Shown: positions 6,838-14,452, counted from the stretch's first letter. The stretch: 35,628 nucleotides of DNA from an uncultured Alphaproteobacteria bacterium (GCA_902518705.1 CABYHW010000010.1:1-35628); one strand, 5' to 3'. A program made the numbers and translations. Notes: generated from the letters alone by a model not told the origin.

Positions 6838-7773
6838 ATGAATAATAATATAAAAGGTCTCATTTTAATTATTGTCGGGATGTTATTTATCATTACCCAG
6901 GACGTTTTAATTAAGTATACTATTTACGATGCTTCTCTAATGCAAATTCTTGTATTTAGAGGCGGAATGGGTTTTTTATTGTTATGCCTATATTTAATTT
7001 ATACAAAACAACCAATATTATTCGGAACAGCACACCCTTATATAGCTATTTTTAGAGGCTCAACTTTCTTCTTTGGCTTTACCTTATTTTTTATTTCGTT
7101 AAGCCAAATCACCTTAGCTGAAGCAACAAGTTTATTTTTTGTCAGCCCATTTTTTATAACAATTTATTCTTATTTTATTTTGAATATAAAAATTGGGTTA
7201 AATAGAATTTTTTCAATTATTGTCGGTTTTTCTGGAACACTTTTAATAATCAAACCAGAATTTAATGAAATAAATATTTATATGTTATTTCCAATTATTG
7301 CCGCTGCCACATATGCATTATCAATGACCTTAGCAAAAAAAACATCAGAAAAAGATAATCTATTTCAGCAAACCTTTCACATTTACATAGGTGCTTTTAT
7401 TGGAGGAAGTGCGATTAGTATTTTACTACATAATTCAGATTTAAACTTATCAATTTTTTCTATTCTCAGTAATTCATGGGTGCTAAATGATGTACAAACA
7501 ATTGGATTAATACTATTTATTTCTACAACTGGCTGTATTGGAATATTTTGCTTGATTGCAGCCTACAGAGTTGGCTCACCGTTAGTAAACAGTATAGCAG
7601 AGTACGTACATCTTATCTTTGCTATAATTATAGGCATCATAATTTTTTCAGAAATACCTGATATAAATTCATTTGTTGGAATTTTTCTTATTATTGCAAG
7701 CGGTATCTTTGTTGTATTTAGAGAAAATAAACGTGAAGAATTAGTTGTGGCTGAAACTACGCTTAGAACTTAA
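6838..7773 (+). CDS. EamA-family drug/metabolite transporter
   Basis: This encodes 311 residues with ten predicted helices in two EamA halves. The first half includes the RGGMGFLLL and RGSTFFFGFTLFFISLSQITLAEATSLFFVSPFF segments (about residues 40-108). The second starts at about 148 and ends with IIIFSEIPDINSFVGIFLIIASGIFVVF. The hallmark ExP-type segment (SEIPD) is visible. DMT proteins export or import small metabolites; the substrate cannot be read. It is transcribed divergently from alkB across a 63-base gap. A GC-rich hairpin lies just downstream at 7787-7828. Confidence 0.88.
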   Translation: MNNNIKGLILIIVGMLFIITQDVLIKYTIYDASLMQILVFRGGMGFLLLCLYLIYTKQPILFGTAHPYIAIFRGSTFFFGFTLFFISLSQITLAEATSLFFVSPFFITIYSYFILNIKIGLNRIFSIIVGFSGTLLIIKPEFNEINIYMLFPIIAAATYALSMTLAKKTSEKDNLFQQTFHIYIGAFIGGSAISILLHNSDLNLSIFSILSNSWVLNDVQTIGLILFISTTGCIGIFCLIAAYRVGSPLVNSIAEYVHLIFAIIIGIIIFSEIPDINSFVGIFLIIASGIFVVFRENKREELVVAETTLRT

Positions 7774-7786
7774 TATAATATAATAA

Positions 7787-7828
7787 ATGGGGCAAAACTC
7801 CCTCAGTGGAGAGGGCTTTATACCCCAT
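7787..7828. terminator. GC-rich hairpin between convergent genes
   Basis: ATGGGG (7787-7792) pairs with CCCCAT (7823-7828), and an inner CCCTC/GAGGG stem closes a six-base loop. Two seven-base strands that are only partly complementary sit between the stems. It stands out in this AT-rich DNA and sits between the EamA stop and the convergent stop at 7858, so it probably ends transcription from both sides. U-rich sequence follows on both strands but not immediately on the plus strand, so it is not a textbook terminator. Confidence 0.5.
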
Positions 7829-7857
7829 GAATATATAGTGTTTTATTTTTTATTTAT

Positions 7858-8127
7858 CTACTCGACCAAGAAAACTAATTCTTGGCTATCTAAATCAACA
7901 CCAGCATCAGTTCTAAGTTTTGCTAATTCTGGATCTTGCATTGCTGCTTGCATTTTTTCCATCGATTCAATCTCTAATACTTGATAAATTTTAGTTTCAT
8001 CATCTTTAGGGTGGCCATATGCTAAAACTTTTATTCCATATTTTTCTCTATGAGTATCAACACTGAGAAAAAGATTTTTCCATTTTTCATAACCTTCTTT
8101 TAATCTAACATTCATAATAATTTTCAT
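7858..8127 (-). CDS. Small alpha/beta-barrel-like protein, paralogue of 10814-11089
   Basis: This encodes 89 residues of unknown family. It is clearly paralogous to the protein at 10814-11089: both share MKII, GYE-WK, YG-VLAYGHPK, IY-VL-ESME-MQ, LR--AGVDL and a hydrophobic final strand. Strand and helix spacing suggests a ferredoxin-like dimeric alpha/beta barrel similar to ABM-type proteins. No catalytic residues can be assigned. A purine-rich Shine-Dalgarno (AAGGAAG) precedes the ATG. It is last in a minus-strand run 8820-7858 with the NTF2-like and DUF1330 genes. Confidence 0.75.
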   Translation of the reverse strand: MKIIMNVRLKEGYEKWKNLFLSVDTHREKYGIKVLAYGHPKDDETKIYQVLEIESMEKMQAAMQDPELAKLRTDAGVDLDSQELVFLVE

Positions 8128-8150
8128 AATACTTCCTTTTTTCTATTTAT

Positions 8151-8474
8151 TTAATTTGCTTCTATAATTACCAAATTTCTCACAACAACATCCTCTTTAT
8201 TTTCGCCTAAATATGCCAAAGCTTCTTGATAACGAGGATCATTGTACCCATCTATTGCATCTTGTACGCTATTAAATTCAACAACTGCTGAATATAATAA
8301 ATCAAAATTCTTTTGAATATAGAACTTTGGTTCACTGCTAGCAGTAGGAACAAAATTTCCTGATTTCTTTTCTGCCTCCTCAGCAACAATATTCATAAAT
8401 TTTTCTAAATATTGACCCCATTTTTCTTCATTTTTAATTTCTTTTACTTGTCCTACCCAATATCCTTTTTTCAT
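8151..8474 (-). CDS. DUF1330 family protein
   Basis: This encodes 107 residues with the DUF1330 plan. YWVGQVKEI forms the first strand, then comes a long helix, a middle strand (LYSAVVEFNSVQDAIDGYND), the PRYQEALAYL helix, and a final VVRNLVIIEAN strand typical of the family's RDLVIVEG ending. DUF1330 proteins are dimeric ferredoxin-like barrels with no settled biochemical role. At this length it has a few residues more than the usual ~95, with an inserted segment near residues 35-50. The Shine-Dalgarno is AGGAGG. It lies 23 bases upstream of the 7858 gene in the same transcript. Confidence 0.85.
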   Translation of the reverse strand: MKKGYWVGQVKEIKNEEKWGQYLEKFMNIVAEEAEKKSGNFVPTASSEPKFYIQKNFDLLYSAVVEFNSVQDAIDGYNDPRYQEALAYLGENKEDVVVRNLVIIEAN

Positions 8475-8499
8475 AAATCCTCCTTAAAAATAAGTTTAT

Positions 8500-8820
8500 T
8501 TACATTTCTGTAGCGCCAGTCTCTGTTCTCCAAATTAATCCATCTTTTTTTAATGCAACCATCATTAAAGCTTCTTTATCGCCAGATGCATAAGTATTAA
8601 AGCGATGTGTAACTAAAATATCATCATTTTCATAAATACAACGAACTTTATCTTGGGTAATATTATTAAACATTTCTAATGTTTGTTCTTCACTTCCTTC
8701 ACTTTTTTTAAAAACTTTATTTTGCTTGTGACTAATAAATTCATGGTCTTCATGGAAAAGAGCTCTGTGAGCTTTTGCATCTTTTTCTTCAAATGCTTTT
8801 TGTAATTTTTCAAATAACAT
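8500..8820 (-). CDS. NTF2/SnoaL-like protein
   Basis: This encodes 106 residues. An N-terminal helix (FEKLQKAFEEKDAKAHRALFHEDHEFISH) leads into four strands ending ALMMVALKKDGLIWRTETGATEM. This is the cone-shaped NTF2/SnoaL-like fold used by ketosteroid isomerases, polyketide cyclases and many uncharacterised proteins. The Asp and His at HEDHEF could line the pocket, but no catalytic dyad can be assigned. It is first in the minus-strand run down to 7858 and is divergent from the GYD gene at 9054. AAAGGAGA serves as the Shine-Dalgarno. Confidence 0.75.
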   Translation of the reverse strand: MLFEKLQKAFEEKDAKAHRALFHEDHEFISHKQNKVFKKSEGSEEQTLEMFNNITQDKVRCIYENDDILVTHRFNTYASGDKEALMMVALKKDGLIWRTETGATEM

Positions 8821-8880
8821 AAATCTCCTTTTGTTTTTTAAAATTTAAAAATCAAATTTTACAATTTTATGAATATTCTA

Positions 8881-8953
8881 TTATTGAATAATAATTAAGT
8901 TAAGCAAAAAATATTATTAATAAAAAATAATAAATATTGACGAATAGTTATTC
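8881..8953. promoter_or_regulatory. Two short palindromes in a divergent promoter region
   Basis: Between the divergent NTF2-like (minus) and GYD (plus) genes lie TTATTGAATAA (8881-8891) and GAATAGTTATTC (8942-8953), both short dyads sharing GAATA/TATTC elements. They could be operator sites for a regulator of both genes, but short AT-rich palindromes are common in this DNA. The rest of 8821-9053 shows no other clear structure. Confidence 0.3.
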
Positions 8954-9053
8954 AAACCTTTTAGTTTTATTAATAAAAAGATTGTTGATCTTGATAAATT
9001 TTTAATAAAAAATTCTATATTAATTTATAATTAAATTGAAAGGAGGATGTTAA

Positions 9054-9371
9054 ATGTCAATTTTTGTATCACTTGGTATTTATTCCCAAAAAGGTGCAGA
9101 TGGTATCATTAATGGAGACTCAGACAGAAAAGCAGCTATGGAAAAAATGGTTAGCAGTGTTGGAGGTAAATTAATTGATTATCATATAACAAGAGGTCAG
9201 TATGATTTTGTCATGATTACAGAGGCAGAGTCATTTGAAAGTATGGCTGCATGTGCTCTAAAAGCAAAAGCAGCAGGCACTCTTACAGAAGCAGTAACTT
9301 TAGAGTCAGTTGATTTAAACAAAGTAAGAGAAATGGGAAATAAAGTAGATTTTTCTCCTCCTACTTCTTAA
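9054..9371 (+). CDS. GYD domain protein
   Basis: This encodes 105 residues matching the GYD family: an N-terminal strand FVSLGIYSQKGADGI, a helix containing RKAAMEKMVSSVGGKLIDYHIT, the diagnostic RGQYDFVMITEAESFESMAACALKAKAAGTLTEAVTLES block at about 50-88, and a short tail. GYD proteins share the ferredoxin-like fold; no enzyme activity is settled for them. The Shine-Dalgarno is unusually strong (AAAGGAGGA). It is a single-gene unit ending in the terminator at 9377-9401. Confidence 0.88.
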   Translation: MSIFVSLGIYSQKGADGIINGDSDRKAAMEKMVSSVGGKLIDYHITRGQYDFVMITEAESFESMAACALKAKAAGTLTEAVTLESVDLNKVREMGNKVDFSPPTS

Positions 9372-9376
9372 TTAAC

Positions 9377-9401
9377 AAAGCACTCTTTTCTAGAGTGCTT
9401 T
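9377..9401. terminator. Intrinsic terminator between convergent genes
   Basis: AAAGCACTCT (9377-9386) pairs perfectly with AGAGTGCTTT (9392-9401) around a five-base loop. The stem's own A/T ends supply short U-runs on both strands. It lies six bases after the GYD stop and 16 bases before the convergent lyase-like stop, so it probably acts in both directions. Confidence 0.85.
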
Positions 9402-9416
9402 ATTAAAATACAAACT

Positions 9417-10418
9417 TTAGAACGGTATATTTTTCTGAGGCCACCCAGAATTTCTACATTTCGTATCTTTATTAGGTGCGGTTTCACATAAGATTATAGC
9501 ATGAGCAAAATGTGCTTGAGAATTATTCGATAACTGATCTGTCAGTTCATCACATCCAGACCAAAGGTCATCACATTTATTAGATTTTCCAATATTTGCA
9601 TATTTCACATTTAGATCAGGGATATCTATATTTTCTGACGTAGCATCATCCATGTAGTTTCGATAAGGACCAAACTTCATACGTATTTTATCTGCGCCTG
9701 CTAAAGTTTGACCATAGTAACTTGATACCAGTTTCCCATCAATCCATAAATGCAAGAAGCCATTATCTGCCCACTTAGCATTTATTATTAAATTAACCCA
9801 CTTACCTTTTAAGGAAATTTCATTTTGATTAAGATCAAGTGAAAAGGTATTGTAATAATTCTGCCGGCCAGCTTCATTGTTTTCTGTAAAAAATTTTTCT
9901 GAATTAAATGTCCATGAAAACCTATTATTTGAATAATTAAAAGTAGGACCTACACCTACTTCTGATTTACCTTTAATAGGCTTAAAATCAAAAATACTTA
10001 GATTATGTTTTTTGCTAAAATATGATCCATCTAAAAAATATTCTACGCGGTACCATTTAGTTTGGTTTTTTTTGGCAACTTTTTTAAGTGGTTCCATTAT
10101 CTGAAAACGTTGAGCGTGACCGGGATTACCCCATCTTTCCCAATCCAATTTATGACCTTCATCTGAATATTTAACATTAAATTCTACACCTTTTTCTTTG
10201 ACACCAAATCTATCTTCAAATTCATCAAAAAAACTAACTAACCCCTTTTTTTCTTTGATATTTCTTATTGTGAAAACCATATTACCTTCTAATTCACCTC
10301 TTAGAACATATTGATCATAATTTTTCTTTTCTTTTTTTTTCATTTTATCTTCGAATTTATTTCCAAAAGATAAAGAGGGGAGAGATACAATTAGTAAAAA
10401 AATTAGAATATATTTCAT
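9417..10418 (-). CDS. Secreted polysaccharide lyase-like (concanavalin-fold) protein
   Basis: This encodes 333 residues. Residues 1-19 form a signal peptide (hydrophobic FLLIVSLPSLSFG, likely cleavage before NKF). The mature part looks like the heparin-lyase-I-like polysaccharide lyase family (beta jelly-roll): EFNVKYSDEGHKLDWERWG, the central KWYRVEYFLDG, and KGKWVNLIINAKWADNGFLHLWIDGKLVSSYYG, which matches the family's W-x-DG-K-L pattern, then RMKFGPYRN. About six Cys near the C-terminus may form disulfides. A periplasmic or extracellular carbohydrate-active role is inferred and the substrate is unknown. The start overlaps the ABM-like gene's stop (ATGA). Confidence 0.72.
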   Translation of the reverse strand: MKYILIFLLIVSLPSLSFGNKFEDKMKKKEKKNYDQYVLRGELEGNMVFTIRNIKEKKGLVSFFDEFEDRFGVKEKGVEFNVKYSDEGHKLDWERWGNPGHAQRFQIMEPLKKVAKKNQTKWYRVEYFLDGSYFSKKHNLSIFDFKPIKGKSEVGVGPTFNYSNNRFSWTFNSEKFFTENNEAGRQNYYNTFSLDLNQNEISLKGKWVNLIINAKWADNGFLHLWIDGKLVSSYYGQTLAGADKIRMKFGPYRNYMDDATSENIDIPDLNVKYANIGKSNKCDDLWSGCDELTDQLSNNSQAHFAHAIILCETAPNKDTKCRNSGWPQKNIPF

Positions 10419-10804
10419 GAGAATTTTTCCTTTCTAATATAGCCAACATCTGTTGTTTTAAAGTGTTTGAAGGGGACATTGAGAGCCTCAATTGCTTTGA
10501 TTGTTTCATCTGTAATATTTCCGTAAACTTCTATTTCAAATTTATCGGCTAACTCTTGGTGTTTTTCTACATAAGCTACAACAGGAGGGTTGTTAATGTG
10601 ATGAACCATTGCTTCACTGGTGCGGTAGACTTCACTCCAGGTAAATTCTAATGGATCTGTTGGATCTTGATCAAAAGTATGGATCAGCATATCTGGTTCT
10701 GATGCGTTAACGGCGTCATCAGCTTCTTTTGCTATCTTGAGATACTCTTCAACCTTACCTTCTTTTACACGTATTCTGGCTATTAAAATAAAAGGATTAG
10801 ACAT
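10415..10804 (-). CDS. ABM-domain putative quinol monooxygenase
   Basis: This encodes 129 residues. The antibiotic biosynthesis monooxygenase (ABM) domain covers about 5-98: FILIARIRVKEGKVEEYLKIAKEADDAV, then LEFTWSEVYRTSEAMVHHINNPPVVAYVEKHQELADKFEIEVYG. The E-x-Y-x-s-x-x-A-x-x-x-H pattern is the family's signature. Homologues such as YgiN and ActVA-Orf6 oxidise quinols or aromatic polyketides without a cofactor. A tail of about 30 residues follows. It is coupled to the downstream lyase-like gene by a four-base overlap, and the 10814 gene lies 9 bases upstream. Confidence 0.82.
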   Translation of the reverse strand: MSNPFILIARIRVKEGKVEEYLKIAKEADDAVNASEPDMLIHTFDQDPTDPLEFTWSEVYRTSEAMVHHINNPPVVAYVEKHQELADKFEIEVYGNITDETIKAIEALNVPFKHFKTTDVGYIRKEKFS

Positions 10805-10813
10805 TTTATAAAA

Positions 10814-11089
10814 TTAATTTCCACCTTCTAACATAATGAATGTTTGAGTTTCAAGATCTACTCCTGCTTCTCTTCTTAATTTTACCATTGAAGGCAAATT
10901 CAGCATTTCTTGCATTCGTTCCATAGATTCAACTTGAAGAACTGTATAAATCTCATCTTTATTCTCTTTAGGATGTCCATAAGCTAATACAGTAACCCCA
11001 TATTCTTGTCTTAAACTTTCGTTTTCATCAAACGCTTGTTTCCAATACTCATAACCTTTAGTTAATTTTGCGTGTGATATGATTTTCAT
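10814..11089 (-). CDS. Small alpha/beta-barrel-like protein, paralogue of 7858-8127
   Basis: This encodes 91 residues, with the same plan as the 89-residue protein at 7858-8127: MKII start, GYEYWKQAF, YGVTVLAYGHPKEN, IYTVLQVESMERMQEML, LRREAGVDLETQTFIML. Relatedness is visible along the whole length, so the two arose by duplication. The fold is predicted as ferredoxin-like. It is first in the minus-strand operon with the ABM and lyase-like genes and has an AGGAGT Shine-Dalgarno. Function is unknown. Confidence 0.75.
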   Translation of the reverse strand: MKIISHAKLTKGYEYWKQAFDENESLRQEYGVTVLAYGHPKENKDEIYTVLQVESMERMQEMLNLPSMVKLRREAGVDLETQTFIMLEGGN

Positions 11090-11127
11090 AATTAAACTCC
11101 TTTCTTACAATTGAAATTTGTATTCTT

Positions 11128-11197
11128 TAACACCTTAGTGTTACATATTTTTTACTGTTAGATTAATGCTTTGGAAGCAATATAGCCATGATATAAT
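11128..11197 (+). promoter_or_regulatory. Divergent promoter with extended -10 and two dyads
   Basis: A perfect extended -10 TGATATAAT spans 11189-11197, with TTTGGA (11170-11175) 16 bases before the hexamer as a plausible -35. This would start transcription near 11204, about 70 bases before the secreted protein at 11276. The dyad TGCTTTGGAAGCA (11167-11179) overlaps the -35, and a second dyad TAACACCTTAGTGTTA (11128-11143) lies nearer the divergent 11089 gene. They look like operator sites; no regulator gene is adjacent. Confidence 0.55.
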
Positions 11198-11275
11198 TCT
11201 ATAACAGAGTTTTTTTATAATAATGTATTTCTAATAATTAAATTTATCAAACTATAGAAACAAAAGAGGGATAAT

Positions 11276-11758
11276 ATGAAAAATAAATTATTAGTAATTT
11301 TTACATCTTCCATTTTTTTAATATTTGGTTCAGCATTTGCTGGTGAAAAATATGAATTTACTGGAACCGCATATAATACAAGTGGTTTTGAAGCACCGAT
11401 AGTAACAGCTAGTGAAGCTCAAATTTGGAATTGGAGCAATGATTCTTTTTGGATTTACGATGATGCTCCAGAAGGGTGGCCTAAAGAAGTTATGGCAGAC
11501 TGTAAGGGTAAAGGTATTGCAAATAAGGATGGCATTCCTCTAGCAGGATTTTTTATGTGTACAGTGCATGATACTGATGGTGATCTTTTTCTGACAAGTG
11601 GAAATTGGGAACCCGCTAAAGGTGGAGGAGATTGGACATTTATTTCGGGAACAGGTAAGTTTGAAGGAGTGACTGGTGGAGGTAGCTATTTAAATGGCGT
11701 TCAATTTATGGGTGGCGATACCTTAAACTTTGTTACGTCAATAGAAATGCCAAACTAA
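11276..11758 (+). CDS. Secreted beta-barrel protein, allene-oxide-cyclase/dirigent-like tail
   Basis: This encodes 160 residues. Residues 1-22 are a clear signal peptide (KNKLLVIFTSSIFLIFGSAFA, cleavage before GEK). The mature protein is strand-rich and aromatic, ending with GTGKFEGVTGGGSYL at about 129-143. That element is seen in allene-oxide-cyclase/dirigent-like and related eight-stranded barrels (GTGkf.gi.G.G). Two Cys (in MADCKGKG and FFMCTVHD) may form a disulfide. Exact family and ligand are not assignable. It has its own strong promoter and is followed 20 bases later by a small alpha/beta protein in the same direction. Confidence 0.7.
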   Translation: MKNKLLVIFTSSIFLIFGSAFAGEKYEFTGTAYNTSGFEAPIVTASEAQIWNWSNDSFWIYDDAPEGWPKEVMADCKGKGIANKDGIPLAGFFMCTVHDTDGDLFLTSGNWEPAKGGGDWTFISGTGKFEGVTGGGSYLNGVQFMGGDTLNFVTSIEMPN

Positions 11759-11778
11759 ATTATTTAGAAAGGAGAAAT

Positions 11779-12081
11779 ATGGTTAGAATACAGTGGATTA
11801 TGAAACCTTTTCCTGGTCAAAACGATCAGGCAATGGAAAATGTTAAAAAATTTGCAAAGTTATGGAAAGATCAAGGTGCTAACAAATGCACAATAGCAAT
11901 TATGTCTGGAAATATGTGGGGTCATATTTCTTTTAATTGTAATTTTGATAATTTTGAACATTTAGGCAAAACGAGAGACTTAGTTAGAAGTCATTCAGAT
12001 TTAAAACTTATGATTAATGATGGAAGTAAGCTAGGTGAAATAGTTCAAGAAAACACGTATAGTATAGTTGAAAATTACTAA
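11779..12081 (+). CDS. Small ferredoxin-like fold protein, NIPSNAP/ABM-like
   Basis: This encodes 100 residues with a beta-alpha-beta-beta-alpha-beta pattern: MVRIQWIMKPFPGQNDQAMENVKKFAKLWKDQG, KCTIAIMSGNMWGHISFNCNF, DNFEHLGKTRDLVRSHSDLKLMIN, IVQENTYSIVENY. This resembles the cyanobacterial and marine small dimeric barrel families, but I cannot name one with certainty. A strong Shine-Dalgarno (AAAGGAGAA) precedes it. It probably forms an operon with the secreted protein at 11276. It adds to the local concentration of such folds. Confidence 0.7.
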   Translation: MVRIQWIMKPFPGQNDQAMENVKKFAKLWKDQGANKCTIAIMSGNMWGHISFNCNFDNFEHLGKTRDLVRSHSDLKLMINDGSKLGEIVQENTYSIVENY

Positions 12082-12129
12082 TATTTAACAAGGTATTTAT
12101 TATTTAAAATAAAGAACTATTTATTTACT

Positions 12130-12498
12130 ATGAGACAATTTATAGTCGAATGCTGGGATAGTGTTATGAGTTACGATTTTAACCCATTAAAGCATATTCC
12201 AGACCTACAAGTCAGACACATGGTATTGCAAATATTAGCATGGATGTGGTGTATAGCATTCAGTCTTTATGTAGGATCGTGGTATGTAATGGGAGTAACT
12301 TTTGCTACTCATTTTCTTTTAATCGCAGCCATTGCTATCACTATTGCTACTTTTAAAATATCTGAGAATGTTTATAAATTTAGAGAAGGTTACCATTCAG
12401 TGAATAGAGCACGAGGTAGCGTTATTTACAGAGATAAATATGGCAATCCCTATAAAGTTGAATTGCCAAAAAATGATCCTGGTGGAGAACACGACTAA
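12130..12498 (+). CDS. Hypothetical two-helix membrane protein
   Basis: This encodes 122 residues. Two hydrophobic segments lie at about 33-56 (LQILAWMWCIAFSLYVGSWY) and 56-78 (GVTFATHFLLIAAIAITIATF), flanked by a cytoplasmic-looking N-terminus and a charged C-terminal 45 residues ending in KNDPGGEHD. I know no family for it. It stands alone between the small alpha/beta protein and the rhodanese, 48 and 73 bases away. Confidence 0.65.
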   Translation: MRQFIVECWDSVMSYDFNPLKHIPDLQVRHMVLQILAWMWCIAFSLYVGSWYVMGVTFATHFLLIAAIAITIATFKISENVYKFREGYHSVNRARGSVIYRDKYGNPYKVELPKNDPGGEHD

Positions 12499-12571
12499 TT
12501 TTTTTAATAACTGCCAAGCCTTAAATTGTTGAACATTTAAAATTAATAGAAATTATTGATAAGAAATATTA

Positions 12572-12988
12572 ATGAATATTAGATTTTATATAAAGTGTAT
12601 GCTTTGTTTATTGATTGCTAAATTTGCATTTGCAGAAATTATAGATGTCAATGATCAAGAAATGATAAAATTATCAAATGCTAATATTCCAATTGTAGAT
12701 GTAAGAAGAAGTGCGGAGTGGGTTCAAACCGGTGTTATTCCAAATAGTATTTTACTAACTTTTTTCGATGAAGAGGGGAATTATAATTTTGATGAATGGT
12801 ACGAAAGATTACAACTAGAAATAAATGTAACCGATCCAATAATCTTAATTTGTAGATCAGGAAAAAGATCTAAGGTAGTCGCTAATATGATAGATGAGAA
12901 ATTTAATACTATTATTTACAATTCACAAAGTGGTATCAACTCTTGGATTAGTAAAAAATTAATAACTGTTGAGCCTCAAACTAATTAG
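12572..12988 (+). CDS. Exported rhodanese-like sulfurtransferase
   Basis: This encodes 138 residues. Residues 1-21 form a signal peptide ending FAFA before EII. The rhodanese domain covers about 26-125, with VDVRRSAEWVQTGVIPNSILL (the family's D-R-x-x-x-E-W/F-x-x-G-H-I-p-g-A region) and an active-site loop ILICRSGKRS with Cys94. The loop CRSGKRS has the C-R-S-G-x-R-S form common in single-domain rhodaneses. Transfer of sulfane sulfur in the periplasm is inferred. The sulfur donor is unknown; no sulfur oxidation genes are adjacent. Confidence 0.87.
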   Translation: MNIRFYIKCMLCLLIAKFAFAEIIDVNDQEMIKLSNANIPIVDVRRSAEWVQTGVIPNSILLTFFDEEGNYNFDEWYERLQLEINVTDPIILICRSGKRSKVVANMIDEKFNTIIYNSQSGINSWISKKLITVEPQTN

Positions 12989-12993
12989 AAAAA

Positions 12994-13036
12994 GGGTAAG
13001 CGATAGGCCTTACCACTCACCCAGTTGACCTATACG
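12994..13036 (-). ncRNA. Hairpin/pseudoknot element, possible end of a minus-strand small RNA
   Basis: GGTAAG (12995-13000) pairs with CTTACC (13009-13014) around CGATAGGC. On the minus strand this stem is followed by C and five U residues (12993-12988 region), so it looks like a terminator for minus-strand RNA. The loop CGATAGG can also pair with CCTATACG (13029-13036), giving an H-type pseudoknot in either reading. No minus-strand gene lies upstream of it in 13015-13249, so a small RNA is possible. The rest of that gap shows no further clear structure. Confidence 0.35.
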
Positions 13037-13249
13037 CTAAATATATAGCAGAGTACTTAACAATCTCCTTAGTTGGTTTTATGATTATTATATTTGATTT
13101 CTCTCTTTTTATGAATGCTAGTAATTATAAAAAATAAAGTAATAAAATCCTAAAACATTGATTAATCCATATAACTATTAATATTTAATATTTAATTCAT
13201 AATATATTCGTAATTAATTACTTTGATATTAATTATCGATACTAATGAA

Positions 13250-14428
13250 ATGGCTCAAGAGATAAATTATAACAAATTTTTTCTCGCCACTTATTCTCAG
13301 GGTGCAATAGTGATGTTTTTAATAAGTACCTACTTTGTTTATACACCAATAGTTTTAGAAAGTTTAAAAATTACCGAAACTGAATTTGCTTTAGGCATAA
13401 CAGTATTTGGAATCACAAATATTGTTATCAACCAAATAGCAACAAGATTTTTACTTCCTAAAATTGGAACAACCAATTGTTTGATAATTGCAAGATTGTC
13501 GTATGCATTTATTCCATTTCTAATTTTTTATATACCTAAATATGAGATATATATTCTTTTATGTATATTTTGGGGAGCAGTGGTAGGCATCCAAGCTCCA
13601 AGTCTTTTTACACAAATTGCTATATTAGAATCAAAAACAAAAAAAATATTAAATCCAATTTTTAAATCTTGCTTTTCAGCAGGATCTATATTTGGAGCAT
13701 TACTAGCAAGCTTTTGTTTTGGGCTTAAAGTTGATCCGAAATTATTATTTGCTCTTATTGGAGTTTTTATTTTTCTATCTTCTATTTCTATGTTTTTTTT
13801 TGGTTTACCAAAAAAACTTGATTATGTAGATAAATCACCAAGTTTCTCCTTACCATCTAAAACTATTTTTTTGTACGCTTTAATTAACATGATGATTTTT
13901 GCATCGATCGGTATAATTCTCAATTGGTCTTCTCTATGGTTTATTAATGATTTATTGGGACCAATTTATTTAGCTGGTTTTGTTTTGCTATTTTTTAATA
14001 TTGGTGAAATATCTGCAAACATAATCGCTACAAGGCTTATAAAAATTTTTAATGAAAAATTTGTAGGTCCACATCTTACCATAATTGGATCAGTACTATT
14101 AATTTTTACAATAGTTTCTCAAAATATTTACATCATTTTGATCGGCATGATAATATTTGGTTTTTCGTGCTCTAATATGCAGCCAATTATTTTTAGGCAA
14201 GCAATCAAATATTCCAAAGATTCAATTCCTAAAACTATATCTCATATATCTAGTATTGGTTTTTCTGGTTTAGTTTTTGGACCTGCAATAGTAGGTTTTT
14301 CTGCAGAAAGACTTGGATTAACATTTAATATGTATGCTTTGTGTTTCATTTTTATTTTAATATCAATTCTAATGACATTTCTTATGAACCAAAATAAAGT
14401 AGCAGGAGTTATAGAAAAAAGTCAATAA
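13250..14428 (+). CDS. MFS transporter
   Basis: This encodes 392 residues from the ATG at 13250; the frame is open from 13223 with only a TTG available there, and ATG-GCT-CAA gives a normal N-terminus. About twelve hydrophobic helices run through the protein, with a charged central loop near residues 190-200 (PKKLDYVDKSPSF) separating two six-helix halves as in the major facilitator superfamily. The conserved short loop after helix 2 is weak (ATRFLLPKIGTTN). The substrate is unknown. It is preceded by a 260-base gap with the hairpin at 12994-13036 and followed by a convergent oxygenase gene. Confidence 0.85.
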   Translation: MAQEINYNKFFLATYSQGAIVMFLISTYFVYTPIVLESLKITETEFALGITVFGITNIVINQIATRFLLPKIGTTNCLIIARLSYAFIPFLIFYIPKYEIYILLCIFWGAVVGIQAPSLFTQIAILESKTKKILNPIFKSCFSAGSIFGALLASFCFGLKVDPKLLFALIGVFIFLSSISMFFFGLPKKLDYVDKSPSFSLPSKTIFLYALINMMIFASIGIILNWSSLWFINDLLGPIYLAGFVLLFFNIGEISANIIATRLIKIFNEKFVGPHLTIIGSVLLIFTIVSQNIYIILIGMIIFGFSCSNMQPIIFRQAIKYSKDSIPKTISHISSIGFSGLVFGPAIVGFSAERLGLTFNMYALCFIFILISILMTFLMNQNKVAGVIEKSQ

Positions 14429-14452
14429 TCTAGACAAATACAAAAATAAGTT

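Noticed and set aside
7787-7984. 65-residue plus-strand frame starting in the GC-rich hairpin
   Set aside because: It begins in a terminator-like structure and overlaps a conserved paralogous gene on the other strand.
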